Positions 1 through 11,115 of a stretch of 64,000 bases of DNA are shown here, piece after piece (positions within the stretch are counted from its first letter, which is position 1; each line of letters begins with the position of its first letter). Origin of the DNA: Sordaria brevicollis (lineage: Eukaryota; Ascomycota; Sordariomycetes; Sordariales; Sordariaceae). The stretch spans positions 62,001 to 126,000 of the forward strand of contig JAUTDP010000015.1 of the NCBI GenBank assembly GCA_033439795.1, read 5' to 3'. The notes beneath the pieces were generated by a model. It saw only the letters and a program-made list of their open reading frames with translations. It made no database searches and was not told the origin of the DNA. The translations under genes were made by a program, and so were the position numbers.

Positions 1-758
1 AATCGTAATGTGAAGGTTAATCGTTACTCCCATACGTTTAGCCTCTGTTCCCGAGCTTTTGATCGCTAAACCGAGAATATCGTTATGCCTCTGATCGTTA
101 TGTGCAGGGTTAACAGTAAGCTTATTCTTCTCTGGTGGGGTTTAGGGGTTTCTGTTAGTGCACACCCCTGCCACTCACTGTGTCAAGGCTATCTCATTAA
201 CAGCTGATGTTAACTAGCGGGTCCAGTTCCGTGATTAACTTCTTTCCATCTGGCATTGGGCACAGTATTTAAATGTGCTCGGGACCGACTTCCCTTTTTT
301 GTGTCGTTTCGTCTCACATGAGCTCTTCACTTATCGAATCCAATCCCGTGTTGTGTACGACATTGGCAAGAGAGTGTTAAATTCCGTGTTAACAGATAAC
401 ACTAACAGCGCAACCGAGGAAGCTGGAAAGGGAACGGGACGATCTGCACCTACCCGCCCGGTCTGGCGTGTCTCTTGCATCTTCCAACCTCCTGGCCTTC
501 TCCCGACGTGTCTCCCTTTTCTTCCTCGCGACAACTTCGTGAGAGCTTAGGATCTCGCGTTTTTGGTCAACAAACGACTAGCATTTGACTCTGGCTTCTG
601 TTCGATACCCATTTGTATTCTCGCTACCTATCAAACAAATTCAATACCATCATCAACCTCGTCGTCCTCCTCGCTGATTTCACACCATCAACTCGACCTC
701 ACCTTCAACGCGTCAGCCCACTTAACTTTGAACAACAACTTAAACAACACCACCCAAA
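1..758. other. Gene-free left edge and 5' leader of the first gene
   Basis: No convincing coding frame is visible. The last 150 bases before position 759 are C/T- and CA-rich and read like the 5' untranslated leader of the flavoprotein gene. Short open frames here (275-550, 563-994) have no recognisable content, and the second overlaps the real gene in another frame. Confidence 0.5.
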
Positions 759-2264
759 ATGGCCTCCACCACCCCTCAACCCACTCAACCCACTTCAACC
801 GCCGCCCCAACCGCCGTCCCAGTCCCAGCGCCCACAAACACCACCAACATCGTCATCCTCGGTGGCAACCACGCCGGCCTCGGCACTCTTCACACCCTCG
901 CCCGCCACACCATCCCGGCCCTCCAACGTCTTTCCTCCTCTCCTTCCACCTACAAAATCACCCTCCTAACCCCCAACACGCACTTCTTCTTTAAACCCGC
1001 CTCCCCCCGCGCCCTAATCCAGCCCGATCTCCTCCCGGGAGGCGAAGGCGAAGATAAAATCTTCCGCCCTTTGTCAGAAGCCATTAAACAATATGGCGAT
1101 CTGGTAACCGTGATCCGGGGGTTTGCAGTGGGCGTGGACATGGACAAGAAGGAGGTCAAGTTCAAACATGTAGATGTAGGAGGGTCAGGCGACGGGCTGT
1201 TCGTCCCGCCCTCTTCTACGGATGAGGGAGTGGTGCGGTATGACGTCCTGATCATCGCCACGGGGACCAAAGCCCGCTCAGCGCTGTGGACGTTACCTTC
1301 TGGTCCGGAGGTGCAGACTTTTAAATCTGCGCACGAGGTCGTCCAAAAACAGTGGGGGGAGATCAGGACCAAGCTGAAGAATCTGCAGTCGCCCGGACAT
1401 CAGCATCATAATATTTTGATTGCAGGCGGCGGACCGGTGGGGGTGGAAACGGCGGGGGAGGTGGCGGCGTGGTTGAAAGCGGAGGGGAAGACGGAGGGGG
1501 TTACGGTTACGTTGCTGTCGGGGTCGGATCGGTTGTTGGGGAGGAATTGTGGTGAGGGGCTGGGTCGCAAGGCGGAGGGGTACCTGAAGAAGAATTTTGG
1601 GGGGTTGGTGAGGGTGAGGCATGGAGTTAAGGTTGTTGGCACGGCTGATTCTTCGCCTGCTGGTGGTGCTGGTGCTGCCGAGGGCTCTGCGGTGCAAGAC
1701 GAAGAAGCAGCGCAGAAAGAGACGACAGTGACGTTGAGCGACGGCTCAACAACAACAGTAGCGCTCTACATCGACGCCACCGGCGGTTCTGGCACCGCCT
1801 CCGCTTTCCTTCCCTCGACCTGGCTCGATGCGACCGGGCGGATCAATACTGACGAGTTCTTTCGCGCTCGCGGCCCTTCGTCTTCCGATTCACCGTCCAG
1901 TGGTGCTGCAGCCGGTGGTATCTATGCCGTCGGCGACGTCGTTTCGGGCAGCGACAATACCCTCATTTCAACGAACTTTCAGGTACCGGTTGTCTGCTCC
2001 AGCATTGGCGTCGATCTTGCCGCACAAATTCTTGGGCCTGACAAGGAGGGGAATGGAAACGGTGTTAAGCTCCCGGCGGCGTTGAAGCAAAAGACATACA
2101 AAAACAAGTTGTCAGGAACCCTGCTGGTGCCTATCGGACCTGGAGGAGGCGTGGGACAGGTGATGGGGTGGGGGGTGCCGAGCTTTTTGGTCAAGGTGAT
2201 GAAGGCGAAGGGATTTTTGGTGGAGATGGTTGAGCCGGCTGTTGATGGGAGTCAGTGGAAGTAA
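759..2264 (+). CDS. FAD-dependent oxidoreductase, AIF2/AMID/FSP1-like
   Basis: Intronless 501-residue protein of the pyridine nucleotide-disulphide oxidoreductase fold. It probably transfers electrons from NAD(P)H to a quinone-type acceptor, as AIF2/FSP1 (AMID) proteins do. A Pro/Thr/Ala-rich leader of about 28 residues precedes the FAD-binding beta-alpha-beta motif (GGNHAG, residues 35-40). The second FAD contact (LIIATGT, about 164-170), the NAD(P)H-binding Rossmann motif (IAGGGPVGVE, 221-230) and the late FAD motif (YAVGDV, 389-394) follow in the expected order. The start ATG follows an AC-rich leader ending CCAAA. There is no clear transmembrane tail or classical mitochondrial presequence. 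A low-complexity insertion (about 295-322, Ala/Gly/Glu) and another at 371-387 enlarge it relative to a typical family member. Family assignment is firm; the physiological substrate is inferred. Confidence 0.88.
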   Translation: MASTTPQPTQPTSTAAPTAVPVPAPTNTTNIVILGGNHAGLGTLHTLARHTIPALQRLSSSPSTYKITLLTPNTHFFFKPASPRALIQPDLLPGGEGEDKIFRPLSEAIKQYGDLVTVIRGFAVGVDMDKKEVKFKHVDVGGSGDGLFVPPSSTDEGVVRYDVLIIATGTKARSALWTLPSGPEVQTFKSAHEVVQKQWGEIRTKLKNLQSPGHQHHNILIAGGGPVGVETAGEVAAWLKAEGKTEGVTVTLLSGSDRLLGRNCGEGLGRKAEGYLKKNFGGLVRVRHGVKVVGTADSSPAGGAGAAEGSAVQDEEAAQKETTVTLSDGSTTTVALYIDATGGSGTASAFLPSTWLDATGRINTDEFFRARGPSSSDSPSSGAAAGGIYAVGDVVSGSDNTLISTNFQVPVVCSSIGVDLAAQILGPDKEGNGNGVKLPAALKQKTYKNKLSGTLLVPIGPGGGVGQVMGWGVPSFLVKVMKAKGFLVEMVEPAVDGSQWK

Positions 2265-3739
2265 GTGGGTGAAACGGAGAAGGTATTTTAATGATGGGTC
2301 GGGGGAGAAAGGACCATGGAGAGAAGAGAGAACGAGTATTGGTAGGTAGGGAACGGGGATAATGGAGTAATGGAGCGTAGGTAGGGTTGATGGATGATAG
2401 ACAACGGGTTTAATGGTATTGAACGAGGTGGACTAGTGGACTGACTCAATGATGGAAAGTCCTGGTCATGCTTAACGGGAGGGTTGATTGTGGAGTTAAT
2501 GGACGATGGTGGTTAGGGGAGGGCGAGAACAGGGTCGGTACTATGGCCGGAGGTATATTGACAGACGACAGAGGACACTTGGAGCACGGCAGGCGAGGAA
2601 GGGCGAAACACCACTCAGAATAGAAACTACCCTACTCGATAAGAACTATACACATCAATATCACTATTCCACAAAGCAGCCATACCGGGGTGATCATGGA
2701 GACATGGACGAGATTTGCTCGGCTAGCTTGACGCATGCAAAGGTTTATGTTAAGGGGTAAAACGCCGAGCTATGCATGAGCAAACAATATTTTTATGAGC
2801 ACCAGACTTGCTCCGAGCTCTTCTACCAATATTTCCATGGACCATTGTAATCAAACAGAATCCACGAGCTGGCTTCCAGAAAAAGAACTTGAAGGGCAAC
2901 CCATGAACCGGGATCTTGGGTTACCATTTTGCGGAAGGCGGGAATATTAGCCTGTATGCAGGACAATATACTTTTACAACGTGTAAGTCGTGCGCGTAAC
3001 TGAACCAGTTTCCGGTAGGATGGAAGGGTTGAAGTAGTAGAAGGAGCTGAGGGTTTTATTAAAGTGGCCCATCAACCAGGCCTACCTTACTATGGTAGTA
3101 GATGGTTGCTCGATGTCTGTCTGGGTTTCAACCAATAAGGTAGCATAAATCCTGACTTGTGCATAAATCCCAACCTCGAAGGAAACTATGGGAGCTACGA
3201 TGAGCTGGCAAAGTTTCGGGGACCGTAAAGGTCGAATGTGGAGGATATGTTATCAGTAGAGACTCGTACTATCTGATTTGCCGTGGTTGTGCAGGTAGCT
3301 GGCTACAGAACTTGGTGATGTCTTCATGATCCTGATTCTCATAGTTCTAGGACATTGAATAGGTGTTGTGCTGAGGAGAGCGGCACCTACGTTCGGCTTC
3401 TAGAATGCTACCTCGCTTACGCCTCTCGATATTGCGGATAAACACCAGGAGCAACATCATGACGACGGTCGTACTATAGTACCACAGAAATAGCAACACG
3501 GTATGCTTCCACCTCCGAGTCCACAACTCAGGTCGAACTCCAGATCTTGTCTGCCAGGCCGCAAGCAAGTGGACATAAAACTAGACAAAGGAACACATCC
3601 CATCCTCTGCCACTTGACTTCCTTGCAAAACTCCTTGGCCTCTACCTTCTCTACCGGGTGAGCCCTTCGACAGACACCAGCGAATCCAAAACCAACACAA
3701 AGAGCATCTCAACCATCCCATGCATACCAAACCGCAAAC
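2265..3739. other. Intergenic region
   Basis: This 1.5-kb stretch lies between two genes on the same strand. The first part is the 3' flank of the flavoprotein gene. The last 150 bases are the C-rich promoter/leader of the secreted-protein gene. Short open frames on both strands (2506-2760, 3347-3568) show nothing recognisable. Confidence 0.5.
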
Positions 3740-3980
3740 ATGAAGCTCGCCCTCTTCACCACTCTCCTCCTCACCGCAACAGCCCCGGCCCTCGCCCAAG
3801 TCTGCGAATGGTACCTCAACCCCGACGACTGCATCTGCATGCTCTCCACCGACGGTTCTCTCTTGCGTACGCAAACAGCCACCTGCTGTAAGACACTTGG
3901 TTACAAAACTATGAATAGCGTACGTTTTCTTTTCTTCCTCCATACCTCTACCCTCTCATCATCCCTTCCCCCAAAATGCC

Positions 3981-4011
<31 letters not shown>

Positions 4012-4178
4012 TTTTCTCAGCTAGCTTTCCAGTGACCAGTCAAGTCCGGGTCTTTGAGTGCTGCTACTAATGAAAAGAGGAAAAACAGATTTGCGGCGTC
4101 GACCGCAAAAACCGTCAACTCTTCAAAGACTGCTGCAAGGGTTTGAACCAGGAGAGTGTTATTGGGCACTGCCGCTAA
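3740..4178 (+). CDS. Small secreted cysteine-rich protein
   Basis: Two-exon gene: exon 1 3740-3919, intron 3920-4088 (GTACGT donor, ACAG acceptor, phase 0), exon 2 4089-4178. The product is 89 residues. Residues 1-20 form a classical signal peptide (MKLALFTTLLLTATAPALAQ), so it is probably secreted. The mature part carries nine cysteines spaced C22, C31, C33, C49-C50, C62, C75-C76, C88. Two CC pairs and single cysteines suggest a disulphide-stabilised fold. Exon 1 contributes five cysteines and exon 2 four, which supports the splice model; reading on without splicing enters a proline tract. The pattern resembles small secreted fungal proteins but does not match the eight-Cys hydrophobin rule. 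The intron contains a run of 30 cytosines. Function unknown. Confidence 0.75.
3982..4011 (+). repeat. Poly(C) tract of 30 bases inside an intron
   Basis: An uninterrupted run of 30 C residues lies inside the intron of the secreted-protein gene, about 77 bases before the 3' splice site. On the other strand it is a G30 run, which could form quadruplex structures. Its exact length may be uncertain because sequencing and assembly often miscount such runs. Confidence 0.9.
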
Positions 4179-5178
4179 ACGGGGCAACAAAAACACCAAA
4201 CACTCCAACTCAACCAACCTATCCAGCTGCTATCACAAGTCGGGATGATACCGGGGATGAGGGTATTGGTATGAAGATTTTAAAAGGAAATCGAAATTGA
4301 GATAGTCAGGCAAGAAGTGGACCAAAGGAACAGTGACAACAAGGTTAATCAGCCGAGCCAGGTGGTGTGTGTATAGGCATCATCATACCATGCCCCTGGC
4401 CAGGGCGAGGTGAAGCGAAGGACTTCGGCGGTAGGGAGCGTTTGACGATTTGAGGTTTTCGTGAGGGGATAATTTAACAGGAATTTTAGGTGATTTTGGG
4501 AATGGGGTGATGTAAAGAGTTACCTGTCCTGGGCGGTCGTGAATGGACGAACATGTCAAAAGGGGTGAGGGAAATAGGGAGAAGACGGAGTCATGAGATT
4601 CGAACCCCTCGATATTGGTTTTTGGGTTTGGTGGAAGCGGGTCAAGACATGACAACGAGAAGAAGAACACCGAGAGATCATTATTTCGACGTTGACACCA
4701 CCAAGCTTTTCCATTGTTCCTAACGCTGAAGCAAAAGACCCAAACGGTAGGTAGTAGGGTCAGCCTGCGCTTGCGATATCTAACTTCAACCTCGCTATCA
4801 TCTCTTCCCCATACCATGAAACAGATAGCCCCCAAAAACTCCATAGCTAATGCTAATCCACTTTTCCGCCCATACATAACACACCCCTTATTCTCAACCT
4901 CTACATCTGCACTTCCACAAAGTCCCAGACCTTCCCGGCTCTCCGGCTCGTAGACCAGTCAGAGATCTTCCAAGTACCCCAGCCGCTGAAATCTAGACAA
5001 AGAGATCTTTCAGGAAACACCGTCTTTCGCGTCCCGTACGTTGGGACCACTATTCGCCACCTATTTGTTTTGGGTACAAGGTCAATAATATCCTTTGGAT
5101 AAAATTGCCGTAGCACTACTAGCTGAAACTCGGGCAAAAGATCTTTCATGGAAACTCTGCCCCTTGAGATAGCGCACT
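4179..5178. other. Convergent intergenic region
   Basis: About 1 kb between the 3' ends of two convergent genes. No recognisable frame. The minus-strand frame at 4383-4877 has no detectable domain and its composition is not coding-like. Confidence 0.45.
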
Positions 5179-8100
5179 TTATGCGCAAACCTTGGCCATA
5201 ATCCTGATATTGTTCAGGAAGCCCTCCACCAAATCAAAGTACTGATTTGGCTGACCTTCTCTCGCCCTGCGACCTTGGTCTAGAATAGCCTTGGCCTCGA
5301 GCTCAATCTCCAACTCGTGCTTCTTCTCGTCTCGACCCTGTTGTTATTTCGTTAGTGTCACGTCTAGCTGAAACACGGAGAGGAAGACGACTCACATTAA
5401 CGTTCTCCACCACCTGAGTCAAATCGAACTGGTAGCTACTATGCCCATAGCTCAGCCGATTCTTGCGGCGGTCCGGAGACTGTCCCTTGTTGGCACTGGT
5501 TGCGTACGCCTCCAATTCTTCCACTGGCCCCTCCCACGGCATTTCCAGGTTGATGCTGATGCGGCAGTCGAGGCGGTGTTCTGGGAAGTGGATGCTCAGG
5601 TCCTTCAGCCGGGCCTTGACGATCTTGGCGATTTGCTCCCTGCTTCCGTCCTTGTTCTCCTTGAAGGATACGCGAACCTTGGCGTCACGTCCCTTGGATG
5701 CAAGGAGGTTGGCAACGGTGACGGGTAGATATCTGTCGCGGGCTTGTTGGGGAATATGGTAGAAGCGGTCGATCTCGTGCTTGTGTTCGTATGATATGGG
5801 AACTCGAGGACGCTCGCGGCCAATGTTGGACTTGGGGTTCTTGGAGACAACAACCTGGTGGTTGAGGTACTCGTTGTAGGTACGGTGTTGTGCCTAAAGA
5901 AAAGATTGTTAGCAGAGGTAAAAATAGCAAAAATTCAGACAGACATACCTCAGTCATGATGCTCCGGAAAGGACAGGGGTGGTGATCGTCCTCCTTGAGT
6001 ATCGTAGGGGACAGGATACCAAGGTCGATCCGTTGATTCGTGTTACGATCGATCAACTCTCCAAATTTTGCCTCGATCTCAAACTGAATACCACGACTCT
6101 GAATCTCGCCCATGTTCTCGTTCAACACGATGTAGTGGAAGAAGAAATCCGCCATAACCTTTGCCATGGTGTCTTGTGGCAAGTCTCCTGTGATTGAGGG
6201 CTCCCATGGTCCGAGCGGTCCCCAGTTGGCCTGGGGTGCTGGAGGAGCCTGCGTGCCCGGAGTTGCGGATCGCTCGTTAGGCCGGATCTCGTGTACGCGG
6301 GGAGCGGGTTCGTGTGCTCGAGAGACGGAACGCTTGTCTTCGGGTGAAGGGTGTCGACTATGGCCGTTGAGTTGCACGGGAGCGTGACCGGGAGCGTGTA
6401 CGGGTTTGTAGAGTACAAAGTTGGGCTCCTTCAGATGGGTGCCTCGGGTGGCCTGCTGTGCCCAGGGTGGTGGGCTGTCGTACACTCGTCTCTTGACCCC
6501 TTTGTTGGCGGTATTGCTCGTCCGGTTTCGATTTTCGAAGGGTGGGGGACGAACATCCCGTCTTTCGAGTTCTTCGGTTTTGAGTTCTCGATCGTCGAGT
6601 TTCCGCTTGGCGGCGGCGTTGAGCGTGGGAGCAACCTCGTCTCTGTAGCGAGCCATTGCGGCGGCGGCAGTAGCGGTATGACTGTTGATTCGAGATGGCT
6701 CGGACTCGGGAATCGAGACAGCAGAAGTGGCTGTGGCAGGACGACCGGCACTACTGGGAAGACTGGGGACGCGAGTTTTGGGAGAGATGCTGATGCTTCT
6801 TTCGCGGAGTTCTCGTTCTCGTTCACGGGCCTCGTAAATGCTTTGTGTGCTGTGTTGTCTGGGCAAAGACTGCGTGGGAGGAGGCGGTGGTGGTTGTGGC
6901 TGTTGTGGGAGAAGTTGGGGTGCAGGGCGAGAATGGGGGGAGGAAATTATTTGGATTTGATTTCGTGGAGAGTTGATGTTAAGGTGATGATGCGTTGTCG
7001 CAGATGCCGGTGGAAGTGGTGGCCGTTGTTGGTAAGGGCTTGGCGGCTGGCTGTAATGGTTCTGCAGGTTTTGGGACTGGGGCTGGGCCTGCTGGGCCTG
7101 CTGGGCCTGCTGGGCCTGGACCGGCTGGCTAACAATTGCCTGGGGCAGTGGACGTGTTCCAGGTGCAGGGCCTGCAGTGGAAGCCGTTAGCGGACCTGGA
7201 CCCGCAACTGGAGTCACTGGCTGGGATGACTGCCGCTGCTGCTGAGGATCCACGATTTGGCCACCTGCACCAGTTCCAGGTCTTCCTGGCTGCTGATTCT
7301 GAGGCAGCGAATGCGGTCCCGTTATAGGACTTCCTCGACCAAATGGAGGTCCGTACACCTGCGGGTGCGAATGTGAGTGCGAATGTCCTGGTCCTGGTGG
7401 TCCTGGCGGGCCCTGCGAGTGCGCCGAGGTGGGTGTCGGTGTCGATCCCGAATGTGTCGACTGCGATCGCTGGAGATACGGATTGTGTCCTCCACTTGGA
7501 CCAGCGCCAGCTGTGTTAATCGGTGGTGTTTGGGGGATTCCAACTGGCGGGCCCTGCAAATAAGGGGCACCCTCTCTAATGCCTGGTCCTGGCGGTGGTG
7601 GTGGTTGTGGGCCTGTGACACCCACGGGGCCGCCTGGCGTTGGAGGATAGCCTTCCCTAGAGGGGTATGCGGCTGTGCTGCTGGGGGGATATTGATTGTA
7701 TGGCCGTTGCACAGGGCTGGTCGGAGTGTGCTGTGCCGACGGAGGAAAGGGGTAACCGGTGCTCTGAGCGCTAATCGACGAAGTGGGCGTGTGACGGTAC
7801 GGCGCCGGACCAGGACCGGATGCAAGGCTAGGTGACCGGGGATCGTGAGCCGGAACTTGCTGCAGCGGAGGGGGCGGCGGAGGTCGGTTCGCGTAAGGGC
7901 TCGGCCCGGTGGCAGGGGGTCCCGAAAACGGAGGAGGGGACGACGCGAACGCGCCCGGGCCCGAGGGTATACGCTGCTGGGTGCCGTAGCCCGAGTCTTG
8001 CGAGATATGGCGACCGGGCGAGGGCCGACTCTGGCGATTATTGTAGTCTATGTAAGACTGGTGCTGTTGTCCTGGGTGTGGTCCTTGGCCAGGTGTCGTG

Positions 8101-8212
8101 GGCGGCTGGGGATATCCGGGGTGGTGTTGCTGTTGCTGTTGCTGATGGGGGTGCTGGTATGACTGTTGGCGTTGAAGCTGTTGAGAATGTTGGGAGTATT
8201 GTTGCGGGTGAG

Positions 8213-8243
<31 letters not shown>

Positions 8244-8327
8244 AGGTAGTCGGTCGGGCGCGGACGCGGCGGCGCGAGGAGCGACAGGGCCGCTGTTGCT
8301 ATCGTTGAGGACGTTTCTCAAGTCCAT
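5179..8327 (-). CDS. cet-1: mRNA-capping enzyme beta subunit (polynucleotide 5'-triphosphatase)
   Basis: Removes the gamma phosphate from nascent RNA 5' ends, the first step of cap synthesis in the nucleus. Three exons on the minus strand: 8327-5949, 5893-5396 and 5337-5179; the introns (5948-5894, 5395-5338) have GTATGT/TAG and GTGAGT/CAG borders and keep phase 0. The product is about 1011 residues. The C-terminal 250 or so residues are a CYTH-type tunnel triphosphatase: the first metal-binding strand FEIEAKFG lies near residue 750 and the matching last strand ELEIELEAK near 967-975, with a basic YEHKHEIDRFYHIP segment between. These glutamate strands are the hallmark of the Cet1/Pct1 family. 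The first 700 residues are Gln/Pro/Ser-rich low complexity, with CAG runs and QQA repeats, far longer than in yeast. The start is the first ATG of a long open frame. Function firm; role of the extension unknown. Confidence 0.93.
7081..7124 (+). repeat. 9-bp tandem repeat within the capping-enzyme gene
   Basis: Several tandem copies of a CTGGGCCTG-type unit. On the coding minus strand they encode repeated Gln-Gln-Ala in the low-complexity N-terminal half of the triphosphatase. Confidence 0.8.
8216..8243 (+). repeat. CTG/CAG trinucleotide run encoding poly-Gln
   Basis: Eight uninterrupted CTG units, then a variant CTGTTG, on the plus strand read as CAG (glutamine) codons near residue 30 of the capping enzyme. 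A related GTTGCT run lies at about 8124-8146. Such repeats are prone to length variation. Confidence 0.85.
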
Positions 8328-9859
8328 ATTGGCGATGGTGTTGTCGCTTCTTCTTTATTAGTTGTAACTATTACAGTACTTCCGTTGTCCTTGATGTTCT
8401 TTCTCGACCGGCGCTTGCTTTCTTCACACGTTACTCGGCTTGTTGAATCTTTGTCTTTTGCCGCGAACCATGGACAAAGACTCCGTCGGGATTAGGTATG
8501 CTGGGTGTCTCGCAATGTGTCCTTTGTGTGAATCGCGGCGATGGAGAGAGAGGTTGAAGTAGCAGCCGCAGCCGTGTCGTCGCGCATAGGGCTCGAATTG
8601 CGATCGGTGCGCTCGATTGAAAGGGACGTGGTCATAGATGAGGAGTGTCGCGAATGGGAAACATCACATCGTCATGGCGCAGAAAGTCCAATGCCGGGCA
8701 GAATTGGAGGAGACAATGTAGGCTGAATTGGGGTTCAATGGCTGCTGTCGGGTCTGATCGCAACTAGGGGAGTGTCTCTGGCGATTTGAATGTCGCGGGC
8801 AGATGAAAGTCGGTATCGTGAGAAGCTGAAGAGCCGAATTGAAGTATTGACGGACAACTTCTACATCAAACTACTCTTGTCGCAATTGGGACAGGTGTGG
8901 TGGTGAGCGGTGATGGTCGCGGGCAGGAGCTGAAGCCGCCGGAGCTGACTGAGAGAGTGACAGTCCGAATGGATGCTCTGTTGAGAGCTAGAGTAGCTGA
9001 GTGAGTACCCGTCGTGTGTGGTGTTCAGCAACAAGGTAGCTCCCTATCCCATGTCGCGAATAGGTGGAGATGGCCGAATATTGAAGACGGACACAATGGG
9101 AATCTCTCGAAGCTGGTGAGAATGGACGAGAGAGTGACCGACGGCCGTTCACGGGCAAGAGCTTAGTACCGAACGATGTTGCACCAGGAGAGAAGAAAAA
9201 AAAGAGGAAACGACTAGACAGGAAAAAAAATAGAGGCTAGAGTATCATCATGACATTGTCCCGCGCAAACGCTAGTACCATGTCAGGAAGCTGGGCGTGT
9301 ATAAGACCGCTATCTCAATGGCACCAAGGTGATGAGGGAGATTGTTAGTGGGGGACATATACCCACTTTGGGTCGTGTTGGCTGGAGACTTGATAAATGA
9401 GGGACGGACGGCAGTCATGCTCTCTCGCTCTTTCCCTTCTTTCTCTTCTTCTTCCTGGTGCCTGCTATATCCACGGCATTAAGAGAAGTCACGACCCGCG
9501 CCAACATGCAGCCGCCTACTACAACTTGAAGAGAGATCAACAGGCTTACCTATCCGGTTGAGGCTGCATATTCACGACGATAGATGTGGAAGAGCGCACA
9601 CTTCTTGTGCAGCGCAAACAGTAAACCACCGCCAACAAACGACATGAAGAGGGCCAACTAGCCACGGCATAGAAAGGCATCATTTGCTTGGATAAAGTAC
9701 GAGTTAGAGACGGCAAGGTAGAGCATGATTTCTGCTACTTAAGTACCAAACTTGACTACGGCGAAGTGACAAGGTAGCTATATAAGACTGAGAGTCTGGC
9801 TGGGTTGAGGTTGATAACTTGATATTAGAAAAGAAGTCCAAGCCAAGGTGAAGAGTCTA
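8328..9859. other. Intergenic region upstream of the capping-enzyme gene
   Basis: This 1.5-kb stretch lies upstream of the minus-strand capping-enzyme gene and ends at the small transposable element. Its first 150 bases (T-rich on the coding strand) are probably promoter and leader. No coding frame with recognisable content is visible. Confidence 0.45.
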
Positions 9860-10202
9860 CAGTATTAACCCCTGCAAGTGCAACCCCCCCAAACTGCAAA
9901 ACCCCCAGGAAGTGCAACTTTTTTGGCTGCCGGAATTATTTTACTATACAAAAACTGCAAACTGCAAAGTGCAACTCCTATAGACCAGATTTGCATCTGT
10001 AGGGGTCAAATTTTAGTGGGAGAGCACACTTATACCCAGTTACCGGGGGTGTATGGTTCCACTTTTCCTTCCGATTGGGCGCCTCCTAATGGCCACAGGC
10101 CCAGTCAGGGGTCTGTGCGTTGGGTCCCCAAAGTGCAAATCCCCAGAAAATGCAAATAATTTCGGCCGCCCGGATTAGTTGCACTTTCAGGGGTCAATAC
10201 TG
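9860..10202. mobile_element. TA-flanked pogo/Fot-like MITE (non-autonomous DNA transposon)
   Basis: This 343-bp element starts with CAGTATTAACCCCTGCAAGT and ends with its inverted counterpart, which when reverse-complemented reads CAGTATTGACCCCTGAAAGT. The two ends match at all but two of the first 25 positions and are bounded by TA on both sides (9858-9859 and 10203-10204). A TA target duplication with CAGT-type ends is typical of the pogo/Fot1 branch of Tc1-mariner elements. Inside are sub-terminal GTGCAA and CCCCAG motifs repeated in both orientations. No transposase frame exists, so it is non-autonomous. Its base composition is normal: it carries no RIP signature. Confidence 0.75.
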
Positions 10203-11115
10203 TATAAGTATAACAAGACGCCCAACTTGGAGAGAATTCGAGACTGGCAGTGAGATGGAAGCAAAGTGTTTGTTCCACATGTTGGAGATGTACCTTGGTA
10301 CTTTGTGAATCCAGGCTCCAAGCTTCATCAAGGCCACAGCATGGAGATAACCTCACAGCATAGTGATATTCTTGATAGAATTGAACACAGGTAGTTGCTA
10401 TAGGGTATTATATGTAGTGCTGTAGACCGTAATACTCTGTCAAATTTGGTGGTCTTGTTTTCGACTTTTCATCTGGAGTTGTCTTTGGAAACTGAACTTT
10501 GGACTTTGGAAATTCGAAAGAAAGCAACGAGCTTCACTGCTTTCGGCTTCAAGTTGTCAGAGCTTCATGGCCCGTGCACGCTTAGAGCTGTCAAAAGATA
10601 AGACCAGAAAAAGGTACGTACCTGGCATTATCCGGAATATTCACCTTCCGGCCACTCTTTCATTCGTCCAAACTCCTTGTACCTTGGTACCTTTAGCCAG
10701 CAAGGGACCCACCTCAAGGCAGGAGCTCCCTGACGTGGATGCTCGGCCGTCAGTTCGTCACTGCGAGCCACGGCAGGCTCCAACCAGCCAACCAAATCAT
10801 CTCGTTTGAGCGCCCGCCAGCTCCATCGCTGCCCACTGCTGTCCACTGAAGCCATCATTGCTCGGTGACACTGGCATCTCGAGACCTTGACGGCGACAAA
10901 CTGCTTGAACTTCGATTCCACTTGATCCATTCCTCGCCCAACAAACAACCCCAACTATTACCCATCACCACCCACGCGGCGCACGAGGACGCTGCTTTCA
11001 ACAACAACCCGACTTTTAATAAATACCCCCAAATAAACAGAGCAACCCTCTCTCCCCAACAACCCCAAAACCGCCACCGCGAAGCTCGCCGTATCCCACT
11101 TCTTCCATCACCAAA
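10203..11115. other. Promoter and leader region of RPN2
   Basis: About 0.9 kb between the MITE and the RPN2 start. The last 200 bases are rich in CAAC/CCC as expected of a Neurospora 5' leader. Open frames on both strands (10567-10809, 10628-10954) have no recognisable content. A proteasome-associated control element (GGTGGCAAA-type) was not evident by eye. Confidence 0.4.

Noticed and set aside
3740..4178. Classification of the secreted protein as a hydrophobin
   Set aside because: It has nine cysteines with an isolated C31-x-C33 instead of the C-CC-C-C-CC-C pattern.
4590..4625. B-box-like GGTTCGAATC on the minus strand
   Set aside because: The flanking bases do not form a five-pair T stem and no acceptor stem or A box is found at tRNA distance.
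6351..7190. Plus-strand open frame of 279 codons
   Set aside because: Antisense shadow of the Pro/Gln-rich half of the capping-enzyme gene; low-complexity translation without recognisable content.
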